Below, piece by piece: positions 15,903 through 24,163 of a stretch of 64,000 nucleotides of DNA. Numbering within the stretch: position 1 is the stretch's first letter; every line of letters starts with the position of its first letter. Source of the stretch: Chryseobacterium gambrini (GTDB lineage: Bacteria; Bacteroidota; Bacteroidia; Flavobacteriales; Weeksellaceae); contig NZ_FTOV01000003.1 in the NCBI RefSeq assembly GCF_900156825.1, forward strand, positions 186,001 to 250,000, read 5' to 3'. The position numbers were made by a program, and so were the translations under genes. The notes under the pieces are model-generated. The model was not told the DNA's origin. It was given only the letters and a program-made list of their open reading frames with translations, and did not search any database.

Positions 15903-17252
15903 TTATAGTTTTCCGGCAAAGATCTTGAAAATGTCGCTTCCGAAGATCAGTAACATCAAGCCTAACAGGAAGATAACACCGATCATCTGTGCGTTTTCCA
16001 AAACTTTCTGAGGAACAGGTTTACCAACGATCATCTCATAAAGCGTGAAAAGAACGTGTCCTCCATCCAATCCCGGAATAGGGATCAGGTTTAGGAATGC
16101 AAGCCAAACCGAGAACATTGCGGTAAAGCCCCAAAATGCAGCCCAGTTGATCGAAATTTCGCCATTGGCATTTCTGTCTACCGGCATGTTTTTTACAATC
16201 GCAATCGGGCCTCCTACATTTTTGTATCCCTGAATCTTAGAATTAAACATAATTTTAAACTGCTTCACCTGCATGGTTAAAGACTCAATAGATCTTTCAA
16301 AACCTCTGGGAATAGATTCTCCGAAAGAATATTTTTTATCCGTAATAACGTTCGCTAATGCTTTCTGATCTACACCAACACCTAATTTCCCGTTTTTATC
16401 AACAGACGCAGCAATTGTTTCAGGTTTTCCGTTTCTTACAACTTCTATGTTTACTGTTTTTCCTTTATTTTCAGATAAAGAAGAACTTACTTCATCAAAA
16501 TAAGGCGTCTGTTTTCCATTGATGGCAACAATTTGATCCCCTTTTTTCAGCCCTGAAGCCTGAGAAGCAGGAGTTGCCAGAGTATCGATAATCATTGGAA
16601 ATCTCGGCGTAATATAAAGTTTGCCTTCTTTTTGTTTTAAAACTTCTGCAACCCCATCCTTATTAACAGGGAAGGTTACTTCTTTCCCGTTTCTCAGTAC
16701 CGTTACATTATCTCCCAAAAGAATATTAATAGAAGCATTTTCTAATCTTTCAGCAGGTTTTCCGTCGATATTAATGATCTTATCACCATTCTGGAAACCC
16801 ATCTTTTTTCCGGCTTCCGTAACCCCGATTCCGTTGTTGAATTTGGTAAGATCTGTGTATGTTTCACCATTAAAAAGCGAAAGGCACGAGTAAATTAACC
16901 AGGCTAAGAAAAAGTTAACCGTAACACCGCCCAACATGATAATAAGTCTTTGCCAAGCCGGTTTTGCACGGAATTCCCATGGTTGTGCAGGCTGCTTCAA
17001 CTGTTCGGTATCCATGCTTTCATCCACCATTCCGGCAATTTTTACATATCCTCCGAAAGGAAGCCATCCGATTCCGTATTCCGTTTCGCCAATTTTTTTC
17101 TTGGCTAAAGAAAACCACGGATCGAAGAACAGATAGAATTTTTCAACTTTGGTTTTAAAGTATTTGGCGGGTAAGAAATGCCCAAGTTCGTGTAGGATAA
17201 CCAGGATAGAAATGCTCAATATAAATTGAAACAGTTTGATTGCTATTTCCAT
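15903..17252 (-). CDS. rseP: Site-2 protease RseP
   Basis: A 449-residue intramembrane zinc protease that cuts membrane-bound anti-sigma factors and remnant signal peptides. The zinc site HELGH (21-25) lies in the first transmembrane helix, and the third ligand motif is in PIPGLDGGHVLF near residue 395. Two PDZ domains fill the periplasmic part (about 130-210 and 220-300), with GLKKGDQIVAINGKQ in the second. Length is normal. It has its own promoter and is not linked here to dxr or bamA, its partners in many genomes. Confidence 0.95.
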   Translation of the reverse strand: MEIAIKLFQFILSISILVILHELGHFLPAKYFKTKVEKFYLFFDPWFSLAKKKIGETEYGIGWLPFGGYVKIAGMVDESMDTEQLKQPAQPWEFRAKPAWQRLIIMLGGVTVNFFLAWLIYSCLSLFNGETYTDLTKFNNGIGVTEAGKKMGFQNGDKIINIDGKPAERLENASINILLGDNVTVLRNGKEVTFPVNKDGVAEVLKQKEGKLYITPRFPMIIDTLATPASQASGLKKGDQIVAINGKQTPYFDEVSSSLSENKGKTVNIEVVRNGKPETIAASVDKNGKLGVGVDQKALANVITDKKYSFGESIPRGFERSIESLTMQVKQFKIMFNSKIQGYKNVGGPIAIVKNMPVDRNANGEISINWAAFWGFTAMFSVWLAFLNLIPIPGLDGGHVLFTLYEMIVGKPVPQKVLENAQMIGVIFLLGLMLLIFGSDIFKIFAGKL

Positions 17253-17275
17253 TAATGCTTTTTATGTTTAATTTG

Positions 17276-17306
17276 CAAAGGTAACAATTATCAAAACTAT
17301 GCCAAA
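17276..17306 (-). promoter_or_regulatory. Promoter of rseP
   Basis: Minus strand TTTG (17303-17306), 19 bases, TACCTTTG (17276-17283), 23 bases before the start codon. The TTTG lies at the edge of the terminator of the gene upstream. Confidence 0.7.
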
Positions 17307-17335
17307 TAAAAAAGCTCCCCGAAACGAGAAGCTTT
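17307..17335 (-). terminator. Terminator of the beta-barrel protein gene
   Basis: Minus strand AAGCTTCTCG pairs with CGGGGAGCTT (two wobbles) around TTT, followed by a run of T; about 20 bases past the stop at 17357. Confidence 0.82.
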
Positions 17336-17356
17336 GTCATATAATGTAATGATTTA

Positions 17357-17797
17357 TTATAAATTAATCGAAACTCCGAGACTGCCATTGTTGCCGACTT
17401 CTGCAAAAACGCCGATTCTTTCAGTAAAAAAGTACCTCGCTCCGATGTGAGCTCCCAACCCGAAATTACTGCCCACAACTCCCACATCTGCACCCGGATA
17501 AATATCAAGTTTTTCAGGAAGCTGTAAAGCGTCTTTCAGATGAAAATTGATTCTTCCAAACACAAAAGCACGGTTTTTATCGTCATTGTCTTTGTAATTA
17601 TCAAAATAAATATTCAATCCGGCTCCTACAGAAATTAATTTATTCAATCCGTAATCATAGGTTCCTGTAATTCCTGTTCCGTAACCCCATGCGCTCAGTC
17701 CGGCATTGATTTTCTGATCTCCTTTTCCTGTCCACGCCTGAGCATTGACAAATGTTCCCGCAAGCATGAGAACAAACATAAAAAACAACTTCTTCAT
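17357..17797 (-). CDS. Small outer-membrane beta-barrel protein (DUF6646-like)
   Basis: A 146-residue secreted protein: signal peptide ending near FVNAQA, then alternating polar/hydrophobic segments typical of an eight-strand barrel, with Gly-rich turns (LGAHIGARYFFTERIGVFAE). It ends in VSINL, a plausible barrel-end motif. It resembles the flavobacterial DUF6646 family; function is unknown. Single gene with its own terminator. A longer open frame in another frame over the same bases (17155-17508) is a shadow. Confidence 0.75.
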   Translation of the reverse strand: MKKLFFMFVLMLAGTFVNAQAWTGKGDQKINAGLSAWGYGTGITGTYDYGLNKLISVGAGLNIYFDNYKDNDDKNRAFVFGRINFHLKDALQLPEKLDIYPGADVGVVGSNFGLGAHIGARYFFTERIGVFAEVGNNGSLGVSINL

Positions 17798-18063
17798 AAA
17801 TTTTACTTTTTACTGATTACTAATATGATTTACTTTTTGTTGGTTTATCGCAAGAACGTTAAATTTTGACTATCATGACACTTTAAGACGCATGAAAAGC
17901 ATAGACTATTCAATGATAATTCATTATAAATCTTATCGGCGATAAAATTCTTTGCAATTAACCAAAAAATAAGGCCAATTTCTATTGATTAAATATCCGC
18001 AACAAAAATAAAACCGAAATCATTGAAAAATCGTATTTTTAGGGAAGTTTTTTAACAAAGTTT

Positions 18064-18816
18064 ATGAAGATTACGGGACTTAATTTAGATATCATCTGGA
18101 AAAACAAAGCAGAAAACTTTAACATTATTGAAAAGGAATTACAGAATCAGGACGCGGATCTCTTTCTTTTACCTGAAATGTTTTCCACAGGCTTTTGTAT
18201 GGATGCTTCCGAAGTTTCCGACAGAAATCTGGAATCGCTGGAGTTTTTAAAAAAGATGGCGAAGGAAAAAAATGCAGCGTTTTGCGGAAGCGCTCCGGTT
18301 GAAGAAAACGGAAAGTTCTACAACAGAATGTATTTTGTGAAGCCCGATTCTCAGATTGATTTTTATGATAAAAGACACCTTTTTTCTTTTTCGGGTGAGG
18401 ATAAGGTGTACACTCCCGGAAAAGAAAGGGTGATTGTAAATTATCTGGGATTCAGAATTCTTTTGCAGGTTTGCTATGATCTTCGTTTTCCGATTTTTGC
18501 AAGAAATAATGATGATTATGATGCGGTTTTGTATGTGGCAAACTGGCCCGAAAAAAGAGTGGGAGCATGGGAACATCTGTTAAAAGCGAGAGCTATTGAA
18601 AATCTGTCCTTTGTTTTTGGATTAAACAGAATCGGGACCGATGGAAATAACCTGTTTTATCAGGAAAGCTCACACTGTTTTTTTGCAGACGGAACAGAAA
18701 TTTCACAAAAGAGCGGAAATCTTGTAACGGCAGAATTAAATTTAGAAGAACTGAAAGATTTCCGAAGCCATTTTCAGTTTTTAAATGACCGCGATTCATT
18801 TTCAATTGAATTTTAA
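18064..18816 (+). CDS. Carbon-nitrogen hydrolase, omega-amidase-like (nitrilase superfamily)
   Basis: A 250-residue cytosolic amidase. The catalytic triad is visible: E38 in LLPEMFSTGF, K103 in YDKRHLF and C137 in QVCYDLRFP. The pattern and length match the YafV/omega-amidase (Nit2) branch, which converts alpha-ketoglutaramate or alpha-ketosuccinamate to ketoacids and ammonia and removes toxic transamination by-products. Substrate choice within the superfamily cannot be fixed from motifs alone. Single gene, converging on thioredoxin with a shared terminator. Confidence 0.87.
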   Translation: MKITGLNLDIIWKNKAENFNIIEKELQNQDADLFLLPEMFSTGFCMDASEVSDRNLESLEFLKKMAKEKNAAFCGSAPVEENGKFYNRMYFVKPDSQIDFYDKRHLFSFSGEDKVYTPGKERVIVNYLGFRILLQVCYDLRFPIFARNNDDYDAVLYVANWPEKRVGAWEHLLKARAIENLSFVFGLNRIGTDGNNLFYQESSHCFFADGTEISQKSGNLVTAELNLEELKDFRSHFQFLNDRDSFSIEF

Positions 18817-18831
18817 AGGAAATATATCAAA

Positions 18832-18866
18832 ATTAAGGCTAAAATTTTCTCAATCTTAGCCTTAAT
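18832..18866. terminator. Bidirectional terminator between the amidase and trxA
   Basis: ATTAAGGCTAA (18832-18842) and TTAGCCTTAAT (18856-18866) form a perfect 11-bp stem between convergent genes. Confidence 0.72.
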
Positions 18867-18874
18867 CTTTATTT

Positions 18875-19174
18875 CTATGCATACTGCTTTAGAAGCTGAG
18901 TCAATGTATTTACATCATGCACACCGCTTTCTTTCCACAGCATCTCTCCCTGTTTGAAAATAGCTAATGTCGGAACACCACGAACGCCATACTGATTGGC
19001 AAGAGCAGGATACTGATCCACATCTACCTTAATGATTCTTGCCGAAGTTCCTATATTTTCTTTTACGGTATTTAAAACAGACGACTGTACTTTGCAAGGT
19101 TGACACCACGTTGCAAAAAAGTCAATGAGAACAGGTCTTTCCGAATCAATAATTTCCTGAAATGCTTGAGACAT
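18875..19174 (-). CDS. trxA: Thioredoxin
   Basis: A 99-residue thiol-disulfide reductant. The active site is WCQPCK (C24, C27), where the usual WCGPC has Gln in place of Gly, and the cis-proline is P68 in RGVPTL. The N-terminus is cytosolic. The Gln variant may shift redox potential. Slightly shorter than E. coli TrxA (108). A single gene; the MBL-rhodanese gene starts 1.6 kb upstream on the same strand with a 179-base gap between, so a shared sulfur-redox role is only suggestive. Confidence 0.9.
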   Translation of the reverse strand: MSQAFQEIIDSERPVLIDFFATWCQPCKVQSSVLNTVKENIGTSARIIKVDVDQYPALANQYGVRGVPTLAIFKQGEMLWKESGVHDVNTLTQLLKQYA

Positions 19175-19353
19175 AGTTGTTGGTTTTATTTTAAAAGAAA
19201 CACTTTAGTTTAAAGATCCCGAAAAGCTTACCATTTAAAATCACTTAAAAAAACGGAGGTTACCGAAAACTTTGTGCTGTTAAATGCTTTTCAGTCAATA
19301 AACTAAAGCGCTGTGACATTTATATTTAATGCAAAATTCTAAAAATCTTAATA

Positions 19354-20763
19354 TTACATTGTTTTCGACTGACATACGAAATCTGAAGTCGGGAATTTTT
19401 CCGTTTTCTTAATTGCGCCGAAACCTCCTTCTATTTCAGTAAAGTTTCTGATTCCGTTAGAGTTAAGAATGCTTGCTGCAATCATGCTTCTGTAGCCTCC
19501 TGCACAATGAAGGAAAAAATGCTCAGAATCATCAATCGTGTGAACCCAGTCGCTGATTACGTCCAAAGGTTTGTTGTAGGCATTATCGATATGTTCCGCA
19601 GAATATTCCGAGATCTTGCGAACGTCAATTACTTTTGAGTTTTCATTATAAAGTTCTGCAAATTCTGCAGAAGAAATTCTTTTTACCTCATCTGTTTCTT
19701 TTCCGCTGTTCTTCCAAGCTTCAAAACCTCCTTTAAGATAGCCAAGAACATTGTCGAATCCAACGCGGCTCAGTCTTGTGATGGCTTCTTCTTCCATGCC
19801 TTCATCTACAATAAGCAGTAAAGGATGCTTTACATCCACAATCAGAGTTCCCACCCATGGTGCAAAATCTCCTTTTAATCCGATATTTACAGAATTCGGA
19901 ACAAATCCTTTATAAAACTCTCCCGGACTTCTTGTATCTAAAATTAACGCGCCTGTTTCTTCTGCAAATGCTTCAAAGTCTTCAACGGAAACTGCCGTTA
20001 AACCTTTATCCATTACCGCATCAAGACTTTCATAACCGCCTTTGTTCATGGCAACATTCATCCCGAAATATTTCGGTGGAGCCGTTAAACCGTCTAAAAC
20101 TTCACGGATAAAAGATTCTTTATCTGGCTGATTTAAAGCATAATTTGTTCTTTTTTGATTTCCCAGAATATCAACTGTTTCCTTCTGCATATTTTTTCCA
20201 CACGCAGAACCCGCTCCATGAGCGGGATAAACCGTGATGCTGTCATCCAAAGGCATAATTTTCGTGTGAAGACTGTCATATAAAATTCCTGCAAGGTCTT
20301 CCTGAGTAATACTTCCCGCTTTCTGGGCAAGATCCGGTCTTCCCACGTCTCCTAAAAATAAAGTATCTCCTGTAAAAATGGCTGTTTCAACTCCTTTTTC
20401 GTCGATCAGAAGGTAAGTGGTGCTTTCCATCGTGTGACCGGGAGTGTGAAGAGCTTTTATTTTTACTTTTCCGATTTCAAAAACCTGGCTGTCTTCTGCA
20501 ATAATGGCTTCAAACTCAGGCTGAGCGGTAGGTCCGTAAACAATAGGCGCTCCTGTTTTTTTGCTTAAATCCAAATGTCCCGAGACAAAGTCTGCATGGA
20601 AATGCGTTTCAAAAATATATTTTAAAGTTACACCGTCTTTTTCCAACCGATCCAGATAAGGTTTTACTTCCCTTAGCGGATCGATAATCGCTGCTTCATT
20701 CTCAGATACGATGTAGTACGCACCCTGAGCCAGACATCCCGTGTATATTTGTTCGACTTTCAT
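19354..20763 (-). CDS. MBL-fold hydrolase with two rhodanese domains (persulfide dioxygenase-like)
   Basis: A 469-residue fusion. The N-terminal metallo-beta-lactamase domain (1-240) has THFHADF (H54, H56, D58, then F59 where binuclear enzymes have His), followed by H63; the mononuclear-iron persulfide dioxygenases (ETHE1, CstB) do not need that last His. The first rhodanese domain (about 265-360) has no Cys in its active loop (VDEGMEEE). The second (about 370-460) has the active Cys420 in HCAGGYRS. The likely role is oxidation of protein or glutathione persulfide coupled to sulfur transfer. Cytosolic; single gene. Confidence 0.87.
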   Translation of the reverse strand: MKVEQIYTGCLAQGAYYIVSENEAAIIDPLREVKPYLDRLEKDGVTLKYIFETHFHADFVSGHLDLSKKTGAPIVYGPTAQPEFEAIIAEDSQVFEIGKVKIKALHTPGHTMESTTYLLIDEKGVETAIFTGDTLFLGDVGRPDLAQKAGSITQEDLAGILYDSLHTKIMPLDDSITVYPAHGAGSACGKNMQKETVDILGNQKRTNYALNQPDKESFIREVLDGLTAPPKYFGMNVAMNKGGYESLDAVMDKGLTAVSVEDFEAFAEETGALILDTRSPGEFYKGFVPNSVNIGLKGDFAPWVGTLIVDVKHPLLLIVDEGMEEEAITRLSRVGFDNVLGYLKGGFEAWKNSGKETDEVKRISSAEFAELYNENSKVIDVRKISEYSAEHIDNAYNKPLDVISDWVHTIDDSEHFFLHCAGGYRSMIAASILNSNGIRNFTEIEGGFGAIKKTEKFPTSDFVCQSKTM

Positions 20764-21034
20764 TATGTGATTGTAACCGTTTTAATGTTTTATATTTGAA
20801 ATACAAAAATCGGATTTATTTTTTTAAATACCACCAAAATAAAAAATGGATACTGATAGAATAAATCTATAAAGTTTTTATTTGTTCTAATTTACGATTC
20901 TTCATCTAAATAATTCTGAAAGATTCGTCTGATTTTTTGATTATATGAAATATTTCAGAACCAAAATTAATTTAACGGTTCTTCATGGTCAGATTTTACA
21001 AAAAACTTTATATTTATAGGTTAAAAAAGAGCAA

Positions 21035-22567
21035 ATGGCAGACAAAACACAATTCATTGAAGAATTAAATGCGAGATACACTCCCAAAGGAGATCATATT
21101 ATATTAGGAAAAGGAATGCTGGATGGCGAAGTCGTTCCGGAAGTTAATGTTACCATTCCGTTAAAAACCATTAACCGCCACGGATTAATTGCCGGAGCAA
21201 CCGGAACCGGAAAAACAAAAACACTGCAGGTTTTCGCAGAGCAGCTTTCGCATCAGGGAATTCCTTCTCTGGTTTTGGATATTAAAGGAGACTTTTCGGG
21301 GATCGCAGAAGCGGGAACTGAAAATCCTGCCATTCAGGAAAGATATGCCAAAACGAAACTTCCGTACAATCCGCAGGCTTTTCCGGTAGAATTAATGACC
21401 ATTTCCGGCGAAAGAGGCGTGAAGCTGAGAGCTACCGTTACAGAATTCGGTCCGGTTTTATTAAGCAAAATCTTACAGTTGAATGATACTCAGCAAAGCA
21501 TCATGTCGATTGTATTTAAATATTGTGATGATAAAGGTCTTCCTTTAATTGATCTGAATGACCTGAAAAAAGTCCTTCAGTACGTCACAGAAAATCCACA
21601 GGGAAAAGCCGAACTTTCTTCCAATTACGGTTCGATAGCTTCTGCTTCTCTGGGCGCAATTTTAAGATCCATCGTCGCATTGGAACAGCAGGGAGCTTCC
21701 GGTTTCTTTGGAGAACTGAGTTTTGACGTTCACGATTTACTGGAAACAAGAGACGGAAAAGGAGTGGTTAACATTCTGAGAGTTGCAGACATTCAAAGTA
21801 AGCCGCAGTTGTTTTCAACATTTATGCTTTCTCTCTTTGCGGAAATTTACATGACCTTTCCGGAGGAAGGCGACAGCGGAAAACCGAAATTGGTTTTGTT
21901 TATCGATGAAGCGCATTTAATTTTTGATGAATCTTCAAAAGCTTTGGTCTCACAGATTGAAACCATGGTAAAACTGATCCGTTCAAAAGGAGTCGGAATT
22001 TATTTTATCACGCAAATTCCGGGTGATGTTCCCGAATCGGTGCTTTCTCAGCTCGGTCTGAAAATTCAGCACGCATTACGAGGGTTTACCGCTAAAGATA
22101 AAAAAGAAATCTCCAAAGCAGTAGAAAATTATCCGACTACAGAATTTTATGATGCTCCAACGCTGATCCAGAATCTGGGAATTGGGGAAGCTTTCGTTAC
22201 CGCTCTGGATGAAAAAGGAATTCCGACACCGCTGGTTCATACCTATTTAATTTCACCAGAATCCAGAATGGACGTTCTGAATGACGATGAAATTTCAGAT
22301 TTAACAAAAAGATCAGCTTTGGTTGCCAAATATGACAAAGTAGTGGATAACGAATCTGCATATGAAATTTTAGTGGACAGAATGGAACAGGCTGCACAGG
22401 AAGCATCGCAGAGTTCTAACCAGAAGACAAAGCCTGTAAAAGAAGAACCCGGAATTTTCGAGCAGGTTTTACAGAGCAGGGCGGGAAGAACCTTTACCAG
22501 CACACTGATGCGTGAAGGAGCAAAAGCAATCTTGGGAATGCTTGGTCTGGGAGGAAGACGAAGATAA
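21035..22567 (+). CDS. HerA-like ATPase (DUF853)
   Basis: A 510-residue P-loop ATPase of the FtsK/HerA superfamily. Walker A is GATGTGKTK (54-62); Walker B is LVLFIDEAHLIFDE near 287-300. An arginine-containing stretch (ALRGFTAKDKKEI) follows in the expected place. The DUF853 group is widespread in bacteria with unclear function, often called HerA helicase-like. No NurA-type nuclease is next to it, but the next gene downstream is an exonuclease (116 bases away). No signal peptide. Confidence 0.87.
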   Translation: MADKTQFIEELNARYTPKGDHIILGKGMLDGEVVPEVNVTIPLKTINRHGLIAGATGTGKTKTLQVFAEQLSHQGIPSLVLDIKGDFSGIAEAGTENPAIQERYAKTKLPYNPQAFPVELMTISGERGVKLRATVTEFGPVLLSKILQLNDTQQSIMSIVFKYCDDKGLPLIDLNDLKKVLQYVTENPQGKAELSSNYGSIASASLGAILRSIVALEQQGASGFFGELSFDVHDLLETRDGKGVVNILRVADIQSKPQLFSTFMLSLFAEIYMTFPEEGDSGKPKLVLFIDEAHLIFDESSKALVSQIETMVKLIRSKGVGIYFITQIPGDVPESVLSQLGLKIQHALRGFTAKDKKEISKAVENYPTTEFYDAPTLIQNLGIGEAFVTALDEKGIPTPLVHTYLISPESRMDVLNDDEISDLTKRSALVAKYDKVVDNESAYEILVDRMEQAAQEASQSSNQKTKPVKEEPGIFEQVLQSRAGRTFTSTLMREGAKAILGMLGLGGRRR

Positions 22568-22683
22568 ATATTTTTATTATTTTAGCAGAATTGCCTTATT
22601 CCTATTGATGTATTGGCATAAGTTATGTTTCCAGATGTAAAGGAAATGAATCGTTAATCTAAAAGAAGTTGTAAAAAATTTAA

Positions 22684-23907
22684 ATGTATTCAATAATAGA
22701 CATAGAAAGTAATGGTGCAGGTTACAGGAAAGAATGCATTATCGATATTGCGGTTTACAGATATGACGGTCAGAAAATTGTGGACCAGTTTATTTCATTG
22801 GTAAACCCCGAAAGTGATATTACCCCTTTTGTGCAGAAATTAACCAATATTACCCCGAAAATGGTTAAAACTGCACCGAAATTCCATGAAATAGCCCGAA
22901 GAATTGTTGAAATTACGGCAAATACAACTTTAGTAGGTCATAACATAGATTTTGATTACAGAATGCTTCGTCAATCGTTTCAGAGGTTGGGTTATGAGTT
23001 TAAAATCAATACTTTAGATACAATTCCTTTAGCTAAAAAACTGATTCCAGATGAGGTAAGTTATTCTCTCGGAAAATTGGTGAAATCTTTAGGAATTCCT
23101 CTAACCAATCATCACAGAGCAGAAGGCGATGCAAGAGCAACGCTGGAATTATTCAAACTTCTGATTTCAAAAGACACAGAAAACGAAATCATTCAGAAGC
23201 AGCATGATGAAACCAATGCGAAAACCTACATCAACAAAATCAAGGAATTAACGCAGGATCTTCCCAACGAGAAAGGCTTTGTGTATTTTCAGAATGAAGC
23301 AGGAAAAATAATTTTTTCCGATCATGTTCAGGATGTTAACAAATTTTCGAAAAAAGTTTTCAATTCCAAATCTAAAAAGTGGGAAACCATTCAGAAAGAC
23401 GTTGAACAGATCAATTACGAACTTACCGGAACGGATATCATTGCCAAGCTGATTCTGAATTCAAAAGGAATTAAAAAAAGAGAAATCCTTCCTTTCGGTC
23501 TGTATTGTAGAAACGGAAAATATGTGGTGGAAAAAAATAAGCTGAATAAACTGGAAAAACCGATTTTGAAATTCAGGTCTTTTACGCAAGGCTCGAAAGC
23601 CGTTCAGTTCATCGCAAAGTTCGAAGAATATAATGATATAGAGGTTTTTAAAAAGAAAATCGAATTCAGAAAACGAAATGAACTCTGGTTAGGACAAGGC
23701 AGAAAGTTAGGCGAAAAACTATTTTTGATTGTCGAAAACGGAAAAGTGGTTTCTTACGGTTTCTACGAACTTTTTACGCAGATTCAGACTTTAGGCAAGC
23801 TTAATAAATTAAAGATCGATCTGCTTTCACAATCTGCAGACCTCGTTAATGAGCTGCAGTTAGCTTTGCTGAGAGGAGATTTTGAAACCCTGCCTTTGCC
23901 GAAATAG
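22684..23907 (+). CDS. DEDDh exonuclease with degenerate GIY-YIG-like domain
   Basis: A 407-residue protein. Residues 1-165 form a DnaQ-like 3'-5' exonuclease with all five acidic/His residues: D6 and E8 in IIDIESNG, D89 in HNIDFDYR, H144 and D149 in HHRAEGDA (DEDDh type). Residues about 190-270 align in style with a GIY-YIG endonuclease (LPNEKGFVYFQNEAGKII, then TGTDIIAKL), but the catalytic Tyr/Arg and Glu are replaced: the second motif reads IIFSDH instead of IYIGKA, and LILNS replaces LLLES. The C-terminal 130 residues are unassigned. Flavobacterial DnaQ-GIY-YIG fusions resemble Cho/UvrC repair proteins; here only the exonuclease looks active. Confidence 0.82.
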   Translation: MYSIIDIESNGAGYRKECIIDIAVYRYDGQKIVDQFISLVNPESDITPFVQKLTNITPKMVKTAPKFHEIARRIVEITANTTLVGHNIDFDYRMLRQSFQRLGYEFKINTLDTIPLAKKLIPDEVSYSLGKLVKSLGIPLTNHHRAEGDARATLELFKLLISKDTENEIIQKQHDETNAKTYINKIKELTQDLPNEKGFVYFQNEAGKIIFSDHVQDVNKFSKKVFNSKSKKWETIQKDVEQINYELTGTDIIAKLILNSKGIKKREILPFGLYCRNGKYVVEKNKLNKLEKPILKFRSFTQGSKAVQFIAKFEEYNDIEVFKKKIEFRKRNELWLGQGRKLGEKLFLIVENGKVVSYGFYELFTQIQTLGKLNKLKIDLLSQSADLVNELQLALLRGDFETLPLPK

Positions 23908-23980
23908 AAGAGAAATGAAATTTATCTGATTAATAAGAAACCATTTTAAAATCAGGTTTTTAAAAATAAAAAAGAATTAG

Positions 23981-23988
23981 TATTTTTG
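23981..23988 (+). promoter_or_regulatory. Candidate -7 element for the lysA leader
   Basis: TATTTTTG fits TAnnTTTG; no clear -33 match. It would start a transcript of about 170 bases before lysA that includes the small leader frame at 24009. Confidence 0.4.
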
Positions 23989-24008
23989 TAAAAAATTTAA
24001 AGAAAGCA

Positions 24009-24080
24009 ATGCTAAATTTTAAACAACATAAAACCGGTAAAAAGGGAACTGTAAAGTTCTCTAAGGTTTGGAATGTATAA
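24009..24080 (+). CDS. Possible lysine-rich leader peptide of lysA (23 residues)
   Basis: A short frame, ATG to TAA: M-L-N-F, then six Lys among 23 residues, ending KVWNV. It is preceded by an A/G-rich stretch (AAAGAAAG) and lies between a -7 match and a strong terminator just before lysA. Directly after its stop, AAAGAGT (24080-24086) can pair with ACTCTTT (24119-24125), the 5' arm of the terminator. This is the layout of a ribosome-controlled attenuator. Lys is common in AT-rich genomes, so chance is possible. Part of it (KKGTVKF) also resembles the start of cold-shock proteins. Confidence 0.4.
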   Translation: MLNFKQHKTGKKGTVKFSKVWNV

Positions 24081-24113
24081 AAGAGTTGTATTGCATAAAA
24101 AATAATTATGAAT

Positions 24114-24147
24114 GGCAGACTCTTTATTCGAAGAATCTGCCTTTTTT
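24114..24147 (+). terminator. Terminator directly upstream of lysA
   Basis: GGCAGA-C-TCTT pairs with AAGA-A-TCTGCC (one mismatch) around a six-base loop, followed by six T. It ends 16 bases before the lysA ATG. It is either the attenuator of lysA or a late terminator of the exonuclease gene 207 bases upstream. Confidence 0.85.
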
Positions 24148-24163
24148 ATGCTAAAAAGAAATT

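Noticed and set aside
17155..17508. 117-codon frame on the minus strand across the rseP/beta-barrel gap
   Set aside because: It overlaps the clear signal-peptide barrel protein and the 5' end of rseP in another frame and has no recognisable domain.
24009..24080. Cold-shock protein remnant
   Set aside because: The likeness is limited to KKGTVKF; the frame ends soon after and no further RNA-binding motif follows in any frame. Leader peptide is the better explanation, though not proven.
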